In this document: positions 54,012-61,770 of the stretch, piece by piece | How the letters are laid out: every line of letters begins with the position of its first letter | How positions within the stretch are numbered: the stretch's first letter is position 1 | Source of the DNA: Rhodospirillaceae bacterium | GTDB taxonomy: Bacteria > Pseudomonadota > Alphaproteobacteria > Rhodospirillales > Rhodospirillaceae | DNA: 64,000 nt | Reading direction: 5' to 3' | NCBI GenBank assembly: GCA_004297485.1 | Contig: SCTM01000145.1 | Location: 62,001 to 126,000 of the forward strand | Position numbers and translations under genes: made by a program | Notes under the pieces: model-generated | Database searches by the model: none | Seen by the model: the letters and a program-made list of their open reading frames with translations, nothing else | What the model was told of the DNA's origin: nothing

Positions 54012-54328
54012 GGCTGCAATGGCCGCTGCCCGCGCCCGCGGGGGAGGGGGGGATTCTGCACAGCTACGCGCGCGCGTATGTGACCCGAAATTGGTCTGCC
54101 CGGGGTAATTTCACGACAGCTACGCGCGCGTGCGCCCCCGCGCGTTATGTGTGCCGGCACAGGGAGTTTTCGGAACACTACGCGCAGGCGCGCGCGAGGG
54201 GTGATACCGTCGCATCGGTGCCATGCCGGTAAATTTGGCGTAGGGCGCGCAAGTCGGGGTCGGCTGGTGGCCATGCCGCCCGAGGACCGGGGAGGCCAAC
54301 CAGGGAAACGCGCGCGTTGCTTCAGGGG
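54012..54328. other. Non-coding stretch with GC-rich repeats
   Basis: 317 bases between the chaperone gene and a minus-strand gene. It holds three copies of a CTACGCGCG-type motif (54064, 54119, 54178), each preceded by an AG/AC/CA-rich lead-in; a fourth copy lies at 59167 near the right end. No gene is credible here. Confidence 0.6.
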
Positions 54329-54709
54329 CTATCGAATGTCCACCGGCCGCTTCTGGCGTTCGGCGTATTTGATGACAAACTCGGTTGAGCCTGACCGGTC
54401 GGCCGAAACGAAGGCGATCAGGCGGTCGCACTCTCGTGCAATAATTCGGTTACGCATGTCGAACCGCTTCGCTACCTGGAAATTACCCTTGGCACCTGCC
54501 AGAGGCGCCTTGATTTCCTGAACCTCGAGACCTCGGGCACGGGCTGCCTCCACTGCCCATGTATCGACTCCCTGGCTACCGCCTGAGATAACGATGGTCC
54601 CTGGTGGAAGTTCGGCAACGGCAGCCATGACCGCCGCGCGATCAGTACGCCGGCGGCTACCGACGATAGCAACGCGATTACCCGCTTCAGAAGGCGGAGG
54701 GCAAAACAT
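54329..54709 (-). CDS. SLOG-fold protein (DprA/YspA-like, DUF2493-type)
   Basis: 126 residues: VAIVGSRRRTDRAAV, IVISGGSQGVDTWAVEAARARG, RFDMRNRIIARECDRLIAFVS. This is a Rossmann-like SLOG domain, used in nucleotide-sensing and phage-defence proteins. Without catalytic partners its role is unclear. It is 18 bases after the antitoxin-like gene, in the same operon. Confidence 0.8.
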   Translation of the reverse strand: MFCPPPSEAGNRVAIVGSRRRTDRAAVMAAVAELPPGTIVISGGSQGVDTWAVEAARARGLEVQEIKAPLAGAKGNFQVAKRFDMRNRIIARECDRLIAFVSADRSGSTEFVIKYAERQKRPVDIR

Positions 54710-54727
54710 CGAAGCCTCAGCGTTCGT

Positions 54728-55177
54728 CTACTCCGCCACCAGCATATCGATGTCCGTGCCTAGCGCCTTGGCCATGGCCTTAAAGGCCGCCACGCTGCCC
54801 GGCTTCTTTCCGGTCTCGATCTCTGAGATATATGGCGCCGGGAGTCCACCGGCCGTCGCCAGCGCCTGCAACGTAAGCCCTCTGTGCTTGCGCCAGGCGC
54901 GCACGGGATGCGTACCATCATGGATGGCCACTACCACCTCATGAGGGACGCGAGTCTCGCTGGCACGGGCCTGGATCGCGGCCACGTCCTCGATGTCTTC
55001 CAGCATCTCCGCCAGATCGGCTACGGCACCGACTGGCAGAATGACGCTATCGACCTTCCCGCTGTCCCGGAGACGCGCGGCGCGGCGGGCCAAGCCTTCA
55101 ATTGCATTCCGGCCCTTCCGGGGATCGAAGGACATGCGAACCGGACGTGTATCGGTCTTTTTGACTGCCGTTCCCAT
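54728..55177 (-). CDS. Antitoxin-like protein with C-terminal HTH
   Basis: 149 residues: an N-terminal helical region (AIEGLARRAARLRDSGKVDS) and a C-terminal XRE-type HTH (RAWRKHRGLTLQALATAGGLPAPYISEIETGKK). Located 9 bases after the RelE-like gene, in HigBA-like order (toxin first). It should bind the toxin and repress the operon. Confidence 0.82.
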   Translation of the reverse strand: MGTAVKKTDTRPVRMSFDPRKGRNAIEGLARRAARLRDSGKVDSVILPVGAVADLAEMLEDIEDVAAIQARASETRVPHEVVVAIHDGTHPVRAWRKHRGLTLQALATAGGLPAPYISEIETGKKPGSVAAFKAMAKALGTDIDMLVAE

Positions 55178-55186
55178 CGATATCTC

Positions 55187-55438
55187 CTATCTGTAAACGT
55201 CTTTCCGATGCGCCACCTTGACCACATCAATGAAGCCCTTGCCGCGCACCAAAACGACCCTGTATTCCCCAACTCTGAGACGAACCGCACCGTCGCTTCC
55301 CTTTAACGGCTTGGCGTTGGGGTGTGAGCCGAACGGATCGACCGCGAAGCTGGACACGGCTTCCAGAACGGCCACCTGTTTGGCCTTCGGGAGAGCTTGC
55401 AATTCCTTCGATGCTGACCGGGCCCAGGTGATTTGCAT
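55187..55438 (-). CDS. RelE/ParE-family toxin
   Basis: 83 residues: WARSASKELQALPKAKQVAVLEAV then KPLKGSDGAVRLRVGEYRVVLVRG, the RelE fold with the typical R-hydrophobic-G-Y-R strand. Family members cleave mRNA on ribosomes or inhibit gyrase. Preceded directly by no gene; the pair stands in the element's accessory part. Confidence 0.87.
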   Translation of the reverse strand: MQITWARSASKELQALPKAKQVAVLEAVSSFAVDPFGSHPNAKPLKGSDGAVRLRVGEYRVVLVRGKGFIDVVKVAHRKDVYR

Positions 55439-55529
55439 GGGCAGATATTCTCTGATAGCTAAGTCAAAATCAAGCGGAAATTTATCTTATAGATAATATA
55501 GGGGTGGGCGCTATTTTCACAGCCTTACC

Positions 55530-55850
55530 TTACCGAGGGCCGCGTCCAGCGGGCGTCCGCTTTATCGGAGCAATTCGGTTCGCAGTGACCCGCATATCGA
55601 GCGGCAAAAACGTCCGAATCACTTCGGTCTTTGGGTTCCAAACGATCCGAACCAAGACGTCGTCGATCTTGCCAACTAGATGGGCTACGCCGTCGGCCTC
55701 CCGAGCAACCGTCATCCATTTGCCATCGGCAATCTCACTTCGAACCGTCGTTAACTTTTTACGCGTGATTATGAGCCCGTAACGCTCCATCGCGCGCTCG
55801 CGTAGATGTTCGAAGACCGCTACTCGGGACCTTGGAGTCTCGCCGACCAT
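55530..55850 (-). CDS. Hypothetical element protein
   Basis: 106 residues, VFEHLRERAMERYGLIITRKKLTT then GVAHLVGKIDDVLVRIVW. No sure family; the beta-rich middle might be a small nuclease- or toxin-like fold, but this is weak. Same strand as the TA pair, 91 bases upstream. Confidence 0.55.
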   Translation of the reverse strand: MVGETPRSRVAVFEHLRERAMERYGLIITRKKLTTVRSEIADGKWMTVAREADGVAHLVGKIDDVLVRIVWNPKTEVIRTFLPLDMRVTANRIAPIKRTPAGRGPR

Positions 55851-55876
55851 TAACCCAACTCCCTACCGCACTTCGT

Positions 55877-56308
55877 TCACTGCCCGAGTGCGAGGAAGAT
55901 CGAGCATGGCGTGGCGGAAAAGTGATTGGTATGTAGCGCTTGCAGCGGTGGCAGTTCTTTGAGCGATTTTAGCGGCTTGAGCGACTTCAGAGACTTCAGG
56001 GATTCAATCCGCGGAATTACCGTCAGCGCCCCCTTCAGGGCGCATGCACCGTTCCCTTCGTGATCCCAGATAACTCCTCCATCAAACCATCCGAGATGCT
56101 TACCGTTAAAGCCCCAGACGCTCCCGTCGTCGAGATATGCCACCGGCTGTCCACCCCATAGATAAACAGTCAACTCGTCATCGACGGCAATGTAAGCGAC
56201 GGCCTCGCCACCGCCGTCGTAGAGCGAGACGTCCTCAGCGCAACATCGATCAACGACAGAAACCAATACGGTAAGGGTCGCGACGGCGCCGAGAATAAGG
56301 CCTTTCAT
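55877..56308 (-). CDS. Secreted four-fold beta-flower-like protein
   Basis: 143 residues. Signal peptide (MKGLILGAVATLTVLVSVVDRCCA), then four short beta repeats: VSLYDGGGEAVAYIAVDDEL, VYLWGGQPVAYLDDGSVWGF, NGKHLGWFDGGVIWDHEGN. This fits the four-fold beta-flower domain. After it comes an odd Leu/Lys/Ser run (SLKSLKSLKPLKSLKEL). Role unknown; possibly a surface or exclusion protein. Its start overlaps the HTH gene stop by 4 bases. Confidence 0.7.
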   Translation of the reverse strand: MKGLILGAVATLTVLVSVVDRCCAEDVSLYDGGGEAVAYIAVDDELTVYLWGGQPVAYLDDGSVWGFNGKHLGWFDGGVIWDHEGNGACALKGALTVIPRIESLKSLKSLKPLKSLKELPPLQALHTNHFSATPCSIFLALGQ

Positions 56309-56574
56309 TTCCGAGCCTTTCCCTTGCTGCGCTTCGCCAACCTCACCCCCGCGCCGCCGCCGTTCTCGGCGATGAACTCGACGCCGGCCTTTTCTAGGGC
56401 CGCCCTAACCGCAGCTAGGTTATTGGGCGATAAGGGCTGACGGCCCTTTTCGAAGTGGCGGACACTACCCCCACTCAATTCTGCCTTTTCGGCAAGTCGT
56501 TCTTGCGACCAGTCCAGAAGTGCGCGCGCCGCGCGACTTTGCTCGGGTGTGATCGGCGGCGATGGGTCAGCCAT
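56305..56574 (-). CDS. XRE-type repressor
   Basis: About 89 residues from the ATG at 56574, preceded by AGGAGA. HTH in ARALLDWSQERLAEKAELSGGSVRHFEKGRQPLSPNNLAAVRAALE. Four operator-like repeats lie just upstream, so it likely represses itself and the divergent gene at 56720. Confidence 0.85.
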   Translation of the reverse strand: MADPSPPITPEQSRAARALLDWSQERLAEKAELSGGSVRHFEKGRQPLSPNNLAAVRAALEKAGVEFIAENGGGAGVRLAKRSKGKARK

Positions 56575-56617
56575 ACGTGTCTCTCCTGTTTCAGTGTGCC
56601 AACATTGGCATGGATAG

Positions 56618-56702
56618 ACGATAATCGTCAATATACGGAAATCGTCAAACTTCCCCTTGACCTATACGAAAACCGTCAATAAGTTATTTATACGATTTTC
56701 GT
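56618..56702. promoter_or_regulatory. Four operator-like repeats, ACG-N5-CGT(CAA)
   Basis: Copies at 56618-56628, 56635-56645, 56666-56676 and 56692-56702; each reads ACG, five bases (ATAAT, GAAAT, AAAAC, ATTTT), CGT and then CAA. A TTGACC at 56657 may be the -35 of the rightward promoter, so bound repressor would block it. Layout resembles a phage switch. Confidence 0.8.
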
Positions 56703-56719
56703 CAATTTAAGGTCGCGCC

Positions 56720-57007
56720 ATGCCCCGCATCAACGCCAAAGCGAAGATCGCAATGAAGGAAGCCTGGACCCTCGCCCACCGCGGTCAACGGGTCTTCGGC
56801 GGCAGGGTCCGGCAGTACATCCGCGAGGCGTTGCGCCAGGCGTGGACAGAGGTCAAGGCCAGCCCGGTCACCCGCACCGTTGATGAACTGCGAGCCATGA
56901 TCCGCGTCAGCCGCAACAAACCGCCGGTCGCCCCGACACCGTACCTCGCCCGGTTTATGGGAGCACGGCCGTCATACCAGCGCATCTGGGGATCGGCCTA
57001 CCTATGA
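56720..57007 (+). CDS. Hypothetical element protein
   Basis: 95 residues, basic: AKIAMKEAWTLAHRGQRVFGG and YIREALRQAWTEVKAS. No family known. First gene of the rightward operon from the operator region; overlaps the next gene by ATGA. Confidence 0.6.
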   Translation: MPRINAKAKIAMKEAWTLAHRGQRVFGGRVRQYIREALRQAWTEVKASPVTRTVDELRAMIRVSRNKPPVAPTPYLARFMGARPSYQRIWGSAYL

Positions 57008-57258
57008 CCTTGCACTGCCTTTGGTGCCGTAAGCCGTTCGAGCCACGCCGCGGTGGTCGGCGCCAACGCTATTGCTCGTCCGAATGTCGCCGCACCCTGG
57101 ATCGCGCGATACGGACATGGGCCGGAAAAATGCTCGAAGCCGGGCTGCTGCCGGTCGGCTTTCTGCGGACATATCTCATGGACAACGCACGCATTGATCC
57201 CGATGGCCAGTCAATTTCCCCAATATCCGACAACTCGGAAGGAGGCCTTGAGTCATGA
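57004..57258 (+). CDS. Small zinc-finger-like protein
   Basis: 84 residues. LHCLWCRKPFEP and RQRYCSSECRR give a C-x2-C...C-x3-C zinc site. A nucleic-acid-binding or regulatory role is plausible. Overlaps the next gene by ATGA. Confidence 0.7.
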   Translation: MTLHCLWCRKPFEPRRGGRRQRYCSSECRRTLDRAIRTWAGKMLEAGLLPVGFLRTYLMDNARIDPDGQSISPISDNSEGGLES

Positions 57259-58595
57259 AGCGCCGCCGCACCAAGTCCGACATTATGCGAAAGGGCGCGC
57301 GACGCCCTCAACCCAAACGGAGAGGACCGAAGACCATGACGCATATGAAAGCCGCCTTGCGCGACACTTCCAGCATGTCCAGCCCAGGCACCCCCGACGA
57401 ACTGCCGGAACTCATCGCAAAGTTGCGACAGGTCCAGGTGGAACAATCGAAGCCAGTGGGTCTAAGAGGCAAGGCGGAGACGCGGGAAAACGAGAGACTC
57501 TCGGCCCTCGAAGATGGAGCCTATGCCGCCATCGGCCGGTACAAATCAAAAAACCTGCATGAATTTCATCAAAAGCTCTCGCTCATGTTTGAGGCGGTCG
57601 GCGATCAACTGGGAGGCGAGGTTGCTGTTCCGTTGCCTCACAACGGCATGGTCGGGGGAGCATCAGGAACCGAGCTCGCCGAAATCGTACGCGGCGTGCG
57701 TGCCGACGCCGCACGTCTGCTCAACCCGCCAACAGTGGTCGCCCGGACGGATGAGATCGGCTCTGCGGCGACGGCCGCCGATCCGGCGATCGCCGCTATG
57801 AATGATTACCTCGAGAAGCGCGCCGCCCGCGACGCGGCCGACGATGGAACCAGTGCATACGGAGGAGCGCGTGGCAAAGCCGCCCAAAAGGCTTACGACC
57901 GGGCAGAGGCGCGTTATCTCGAGACCGAACCCACAACGATCAGAGGCTTGATCGCGAAGGCGCAGACGCTTGCTGATGAACTCGAGTGGCGCTCTCCGGG
58001 AGACGACCACATCGAAAGTTTTCTGAAGAGTCTGCCAGCGATATTGCTGCGCCTCGGACAACATGGCTCGTCTGTTCCCGCCGCCGGCGGGCAGATCGAC
58101 GATCCCGTCGTCAATGCTGCCCGCCGGCTCGCCTGGGTGAAGTCGAAGATCGAAGAATCCGACGAGATTGAGAAGGGTCTGGAGCGATTGCCCCATGACG
58201 ACGTTCCACATACTGAAGGCGGTGCGAAGCTGACATGTGCACTTCTAGATCTCGTTCCCGAGTTTGATGACCAGGAGCGCCTTTACGAAGAGATCATGGC
58301 AACTCAGCGCGCGAGCTCCATAGCCGGTGCCATGGCTCAAGTTGGCCTTGTCGGCGTCATCGTGGACAGATTGGACGTTGAGGACGATGTAGAGAACAGA
58401 CATTTATTACGGATGATCGAACGAATGATCTCCTCTGCGATCAACGTATTGCAGCCGATCTCTGGCGTCAGTTTGAACGATATTGGCGGTTCGTATTTGG
58501 TGCGCCCCGATTCACTTCAGCTCGGGAATGAAAACTGGGTAGATGGCCTATTCGCCAGAGCCCGTGCGGTGATCGGCAGCGGATCGAAAGCGTAG
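57255..58595 (+). CDS. Hypothetical element protein, 446 residues
   Basis: Long open frame from the ATG at 57255 (GGAGG upstream). Basic start (MKRRRTKSDIMRKGARRPQPKR) then mixed helical regions (NLHEFHQKLSLMFEAVGDQL and YDRAEARYLETEP). No domain is recognised, no membrane helix. It is the largest unassigned gene of the element. Confidence 0.65.
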   Translation: MKRRRTKSDIMRKGARRPQPKRRGPKTMTHMKAALRDTSSMSSPGTPDELPELIAKLRQVQVEQSKPVGLRGKAETRENERLSALEDGAYAAIGRYKSKNLHEFHQKLSLMFEAVGDQLGGEVAVPLPHNGMVGGASGTELAEIVRGVRADAARLLNPPTVVARTDEIGSAATAADPAIAAMNDYLEKRAARDAADDGTSAYGGARGKAAQKAYDRAEARYLETEPTTIRGLIAKAQTLADELEWRSPGDDHIESFLKSLPAILLRLGQHGSSVPAAGGQIDDPVVNAARRLAWVKSKIEESDEIEKGLERLPHDDVPHTEGGAKLTCALLDLVPEFDDQERLYEEIMATQRASSIAGAMAQVGLVGVIVDRLDVEDDVENRHLLRMIERMISSAINVLQPISGVSLNDIGGSYLVRPDSLQLGNENWVDGLFARARAVIGSGSKA

Positions 58596-58640
58596 ACACC
58601 AGTTATGGCCCCCGGTTCGCTGGGGGCCACGTTCCGGCAA

Positions 58641-58934
58641 TTAGCTCTCCTCACGCAGTTTTTTCAGCCCTTCTGCCCAGGCTTCAATCTCCGCATCGAG
58701 ACGATCGCTATTCGCTGTGGACCGGCTTGCTAGCACCGGTGATCTGGAATCCATCCAGGCGTTGACTGCATCGCCGTCGGTCTTTCCGGTGATCGGATCG
58801 GGCTGGGGAAAGCCAGCGCGCAACAGTTCGATTGCGAGTTCAGAAAACCGTGAGGGCGAAATCCCGAGGCGCGCCGCGACCTGCGTCTTATTCCACCCTC
58901 GGGGCTCAGGCATGAACTTCGGCTTAGGGGTCAT
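58641..58934 (-). CDS. Small HTH-type protein
   Basis: About 97 residues from the Met at 58934. WNKTQVAARLGISPSRFSELAIELLRAGFPQPDP is a helix-turn-helix of the AlpA/terminase-small kind. It overlaps the upstream zinc-ribbon frame by ATGA. It lies near the right attachment site. Confidence 0.7.
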   Translation of the reverse strand: MTPKPKFMPEPRGWNKTQVAARLGISPSRFSELAIELLRAGFPQPDPITGKTDGDAVNAWMDSRSPVLASRSTANSDRLDAEIEAWAEGLKKLREES

Positions 58935-59260
58935 GACCTCGGCAGCGGTTGGTGCCCCGGTTCGGCATGATGCCCGACCTCGCGATCGTCGCGCACGTCG
59001 AAGCTCTGCCCACATTGTAGGCAGGTGAGGATGTGCTCGGCTTCATCGTCAGGATCGATGCGGTGTGCCGGCGGTGACGGGGGCGCGGTCGGTCGGGCTG
59101 GGCCATAACGGGAGAAGCGTAACCTCAGATCGGGCGCCGGACCACAGTGCGAGGCAATTATCGGACCACTACGCGCGCACGCGAGGGAATCGTCGTGGCG
59201 TCGTGACCGCCGGCCCTGCCAGCTTAAAGTTCCGGCCACGGCAGTGCAGGTTCTTATCAT
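58931..59260 (-). CDS. Possible zinc-ribbon-like protein, start uncertain
   Basis: The C-terminal part (DPDDEAEHILTCLQCGQSFDV) looks like a real C-x2-C protein and overlaps the HTH start by ATGA. Upstream residues are low quality, and no good start is evident, so the true gene is shorter than drawn. Confidence 0.4.
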   Translation of the reverse strand: MIRTCTAVAGTLSWQGRRSRRHDDSLACARSGPIIASHCGPAPDLRLRFSRYGPARPTAPPSPPAHRIDPDDEAEHILTCLQCGQSFDVRDDREVGHHAEPGHQPLPRS

Positions 59261-59289
59261 GCTAAAGGGGCTACTTGCGACGTCGCCTT

Positions 59290-59308
59290 GGTACCTATGC
59301 GGTACCTA
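59290..59308. repeat. Right arm-type integrase site (tandem GGTACCTA)
   Basis: GGTACCTATGCGGTACCTA, matching the left copy at 18 of 19 positions and in the same orientation. It is 59 bases from the right core. Confidence 0.7.
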
Positions 59309-59367
59309 ACGGCATATTTTTCCGTCCGGGATTGCTAAGTTATTGGCTAAATATAAGGGTTTCTTTG

Positions 59368-59454
<87 letters not shown>

Positions 59455-59662
59455 GTACAAAGGCCTCCAAAGATCGCAAAACGCGGGGCCGATGAACAGG
59501 GCGAGACGGATACAGCGCCCTGGGCCGCGTTGTCAATGTATCCGCCCTTTCGGCCTGTGGCTGGAGGCCCGGTTCCCGCTATAGGCCCGGCGTTGCCAGA
59601 TTTGGCATTGTATGCCACTCAAGGGACTTAATTTCATCATCAGGGGCGCACGGACGAAATCC

Positions 59663-60646
59663 ATGGCAGGCAAGCTGGTCACGGTCTTCGGTGGTTCGGG
59701 CTTCATTGGGCGCCACGTCGTGCGGCAATTCGCCGCCGCGGGCTGGCGGGTGCGTATCGCCGAACGCGACACGCGCAAGGCGTTGTTCCTCAAGACCGCC
59801 GGCGATCTGGGCCAAATTTCCTTCATTCCCGCGTCGATCATGAATGACGCGGACGTGGCCGCCGCCGTGGCGGGCGCCGACGCGGTCATCAATCTCGTCG
59901 GCGTTCTTTACCAGCGCGGACGGCGGAGTTTTCAGGCGCTCCATGTGGACGGCGCGGCGCGGGTCGCCAAAGCAGCGACAACGGCGGGCGTCACTCATCT
60001 TGTCCACCTGTCCGCACTCGGTGCCTCGGCGACGTCTGCATCGGCCTATGCTCGGAGCAAGGCCGCGGGCGAAGCTGCCGTGCAGGATGCCTTTCCCATG
60101 GCGGTGATTCTCCGGCCCAGCGTCGTGTTCGGACCCGAGGATGGCTTCTTCAACATGTTTGGTGCGCTCGCCGTGGTGTCGCCAATTCTGCCCTTCTTCA
60201 CGGATATTGTTCCGCACGCCGACGGCGGCGGTGGCCCGCGCTTCCAGCCCGTGTATGTGGGTGATGTGGCGGCGGCCGTATTAGGCGCCGTGACCGAGTT
60301 GGGACATTGCGCCGAAGTCTATGAGCTTGGCGGCCCGCGCGTTTACGACATGCGTGGGATCATGAACATCGTTAATCGTGAGACCATGCGGCGGCGTTGG
60401 GTGTGCGGCATTCCGTTCTTCATTGCGGAAATCAAGGCGTTCTTCCTCCAGTTCATGCCGAAGCCGCTTCTGACCCCCGATCAGATCAAGCTCCTGAAAC
60501 AAGGCAATGTGCTCAGCGGCCAGGCGCCCGGGCTCGAAGCCTTCGGGCTGGTGCCGACGGCGGTTGAAGGCATCGTCGGCAACTACCTGAAACGCTTCCG
60601 CCCGTTGCAGCAGAACAAGCGGCTGCGCTTCGCGGGTCGCGGGTAG
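59663..60646 (+). CDS. NDUFA9-like NAD(P)-binding epimerase
   Basis: About 327 residues from the Met at 59663 (MAGKLVTVFGGSGFIGRHVV). Rossmann motif, INLVGVLYQRGRRSF, HLSALGASATSASAYARSKAAGE, ILRPSVVFGPEDGFF and C-terminal PLLTPDQIKLLKQGNVLSG. These resemble the complex I assembly/ubiquinone-linked NDUFA9 subgroup of short-chain dehydrogenases. It probably aids respiratory complex I or quinone metabolism. Confidence 0.85.
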   Translation: MAGKLVTVFGGSGFIGRHVVRQFAAAGWRVRIAERDTRKALFLKTAGDLGQISFIPASIMNDADVAAAVAGADAVINLVGVLYQRGRRSFQALHVDGAARVAKAATTAGVTHLVHLSALGASATSASAYARSKAAGEAAVQDAFPMAVILRPSVVFGPEDGFFNMFGALAVVSPILPFFTDIVPHADGGGGPRFQPVYVGDVAAAVLGAVTELGHCAEVYELGGPRVYDMRGIMNIVNRETMRRRWVCGIPFFIAEIKAFFLQFMPKPLLTPDQIKLLKQGNVLSGQAPGLEAFGLVPTAVEGIVGNYLKRFRPLQQNKRLRFAGRG

Positions 60647-60654
60647 TATTACGC

Positions 60655-61473
60655 TCAGATCCAGCCGTAGGCGAACGCCACCAGATTGGCGCTCATGACC
60701 AATCGATAGATCGCGAACGGCGTGAACGTTGAACGCCGTAGCCAGTTCATGAGAATCGCCAACGCCGGCAGCGCGGCCATGAACGCGATGAGCAGGCCCA
60801 ACAGCGCCATGTTGGTGGGAAACGGTGCGCCGGTCACGGTCAGTCCGTAGGCGTTCCAGGCGCTGGCGGCGATCAAGGTCGGGATCGAAATCAGAAATGC
60901 GAACCGCGCCGCATCCTGCCGCTCATAGCCAAGCGCGCGCGCCATCGCCACGATCGCGGCGATCCGCCCGACACCGGGAATAATCGCAAGCGCCTGGGCC
61001 AGACCAAGCAGCACCGCATCGCCGTAGCCGGCGTGTTCGATGCGCTTGACCGTCATGCAAGTGCGATCGAACAAGAGGAGCAGCAAACTCACGGCGAGCG
61101 CAACCCAAGCGATGATCACGGGACGGTGCCACGGAACTTCGCCGATGTGTTGGACACCGACTACCGCCGCGATCATGGGAAAGGCGGCAACAACAAGCTG
61201 AAACGACAAACGGGCACCGGAATCGCGTTTGCCTTTCGCTGCGCGCATCACGCCCTGGACCATCTCGCCCAGGTCGCGCCAGAAATAGATCGCCGCCGCC
61301 AGCAAAAGACCGAGATGGAGTCCGAGGCCAAGCCCGGGCGCGTTCAAGACGCCGCCATGGGCTACAAGGTCGATCCAGCCACTCAGCCACGCCAAATGGG
61401 CCGCCGCCCCGATGGGCAGAATCTCCGCGAGGGCGTGCAAAACCCCCAATACTATCAATTGTGTTAACGCCAC
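60655..61473 (-). CDS. UppP-family undecaprenyl pyrophosphatase-like protein, divergent active site
   Basis: 272 residues, eight or so helices. The family's EGLTEFLPVSSTGH motif reads HALAEILPIGAAAH (first Glu and the serines lost, second Glu and the His kept), and PGTSRSGAT reads PGVGRIAAI (Arg kept, serines lost). Several catalytic residues are missing, so activity on undecaprenyl pyrophosphate is doubtful; it may be a changed paralog. Convergent with the epimerase gene. Confidence 0.78.
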   Translation of the reverse strand: MALTQLIVLGVLHALAEILPIGAAAHLAWLSGWIDLVAHGGVLNAPGLGLGLHLGLLLAAAIYFWRDLGEMVQGVMRAAKGKRDSGARLSFQLVVAAFPMIAAVVGVQHIGEVPWHRPVIIAWVALAVSLLLLLFDRTCMTVKRIEHAGYGDAVLLGLAQALAIIPGVGRIAAIVAMARALGYERQDAARFAFLISIPTLIAASAWNAYGLTVTGAPFPTNMALLGLLIAFMAALPALAILMNWLRRSTFTPFAIYRLVMSANLVAFAYGWI

Positions 61474-61770
61474 CCCGACCCACCCAATAGGTGGTGAATT
61501 GAACTTTTATATCACTCGATTGCCGACGGCAGAAGCGCCTGTTGATACAAAAATAGTACACACACGTGTACCAAATCTGATTTTTTCGCAAAGCAGCATT
61601 GACGCAACGTTTATTGCGCTTTCGAAGCGACCATATTAGGTCAGATATGCTGTCTTAGTTGGTGTTTCGACCAGCAAAGTCAGGCTTTGGCGCAGCGGCC
61701 AAGCCGACTGCGCCGCACGGCCCAGCTGCCTTTTATCGCCCTGTGTTCTTTCGCGTCTTCGGAGTCCGCA

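Noticed and set aside
53819..54232. Open frame after the tail chaperone
   Set aside because: Arg/Ala/Pro-rich shadow; the real extension is the -1 frame reached by the slippery heptamer.
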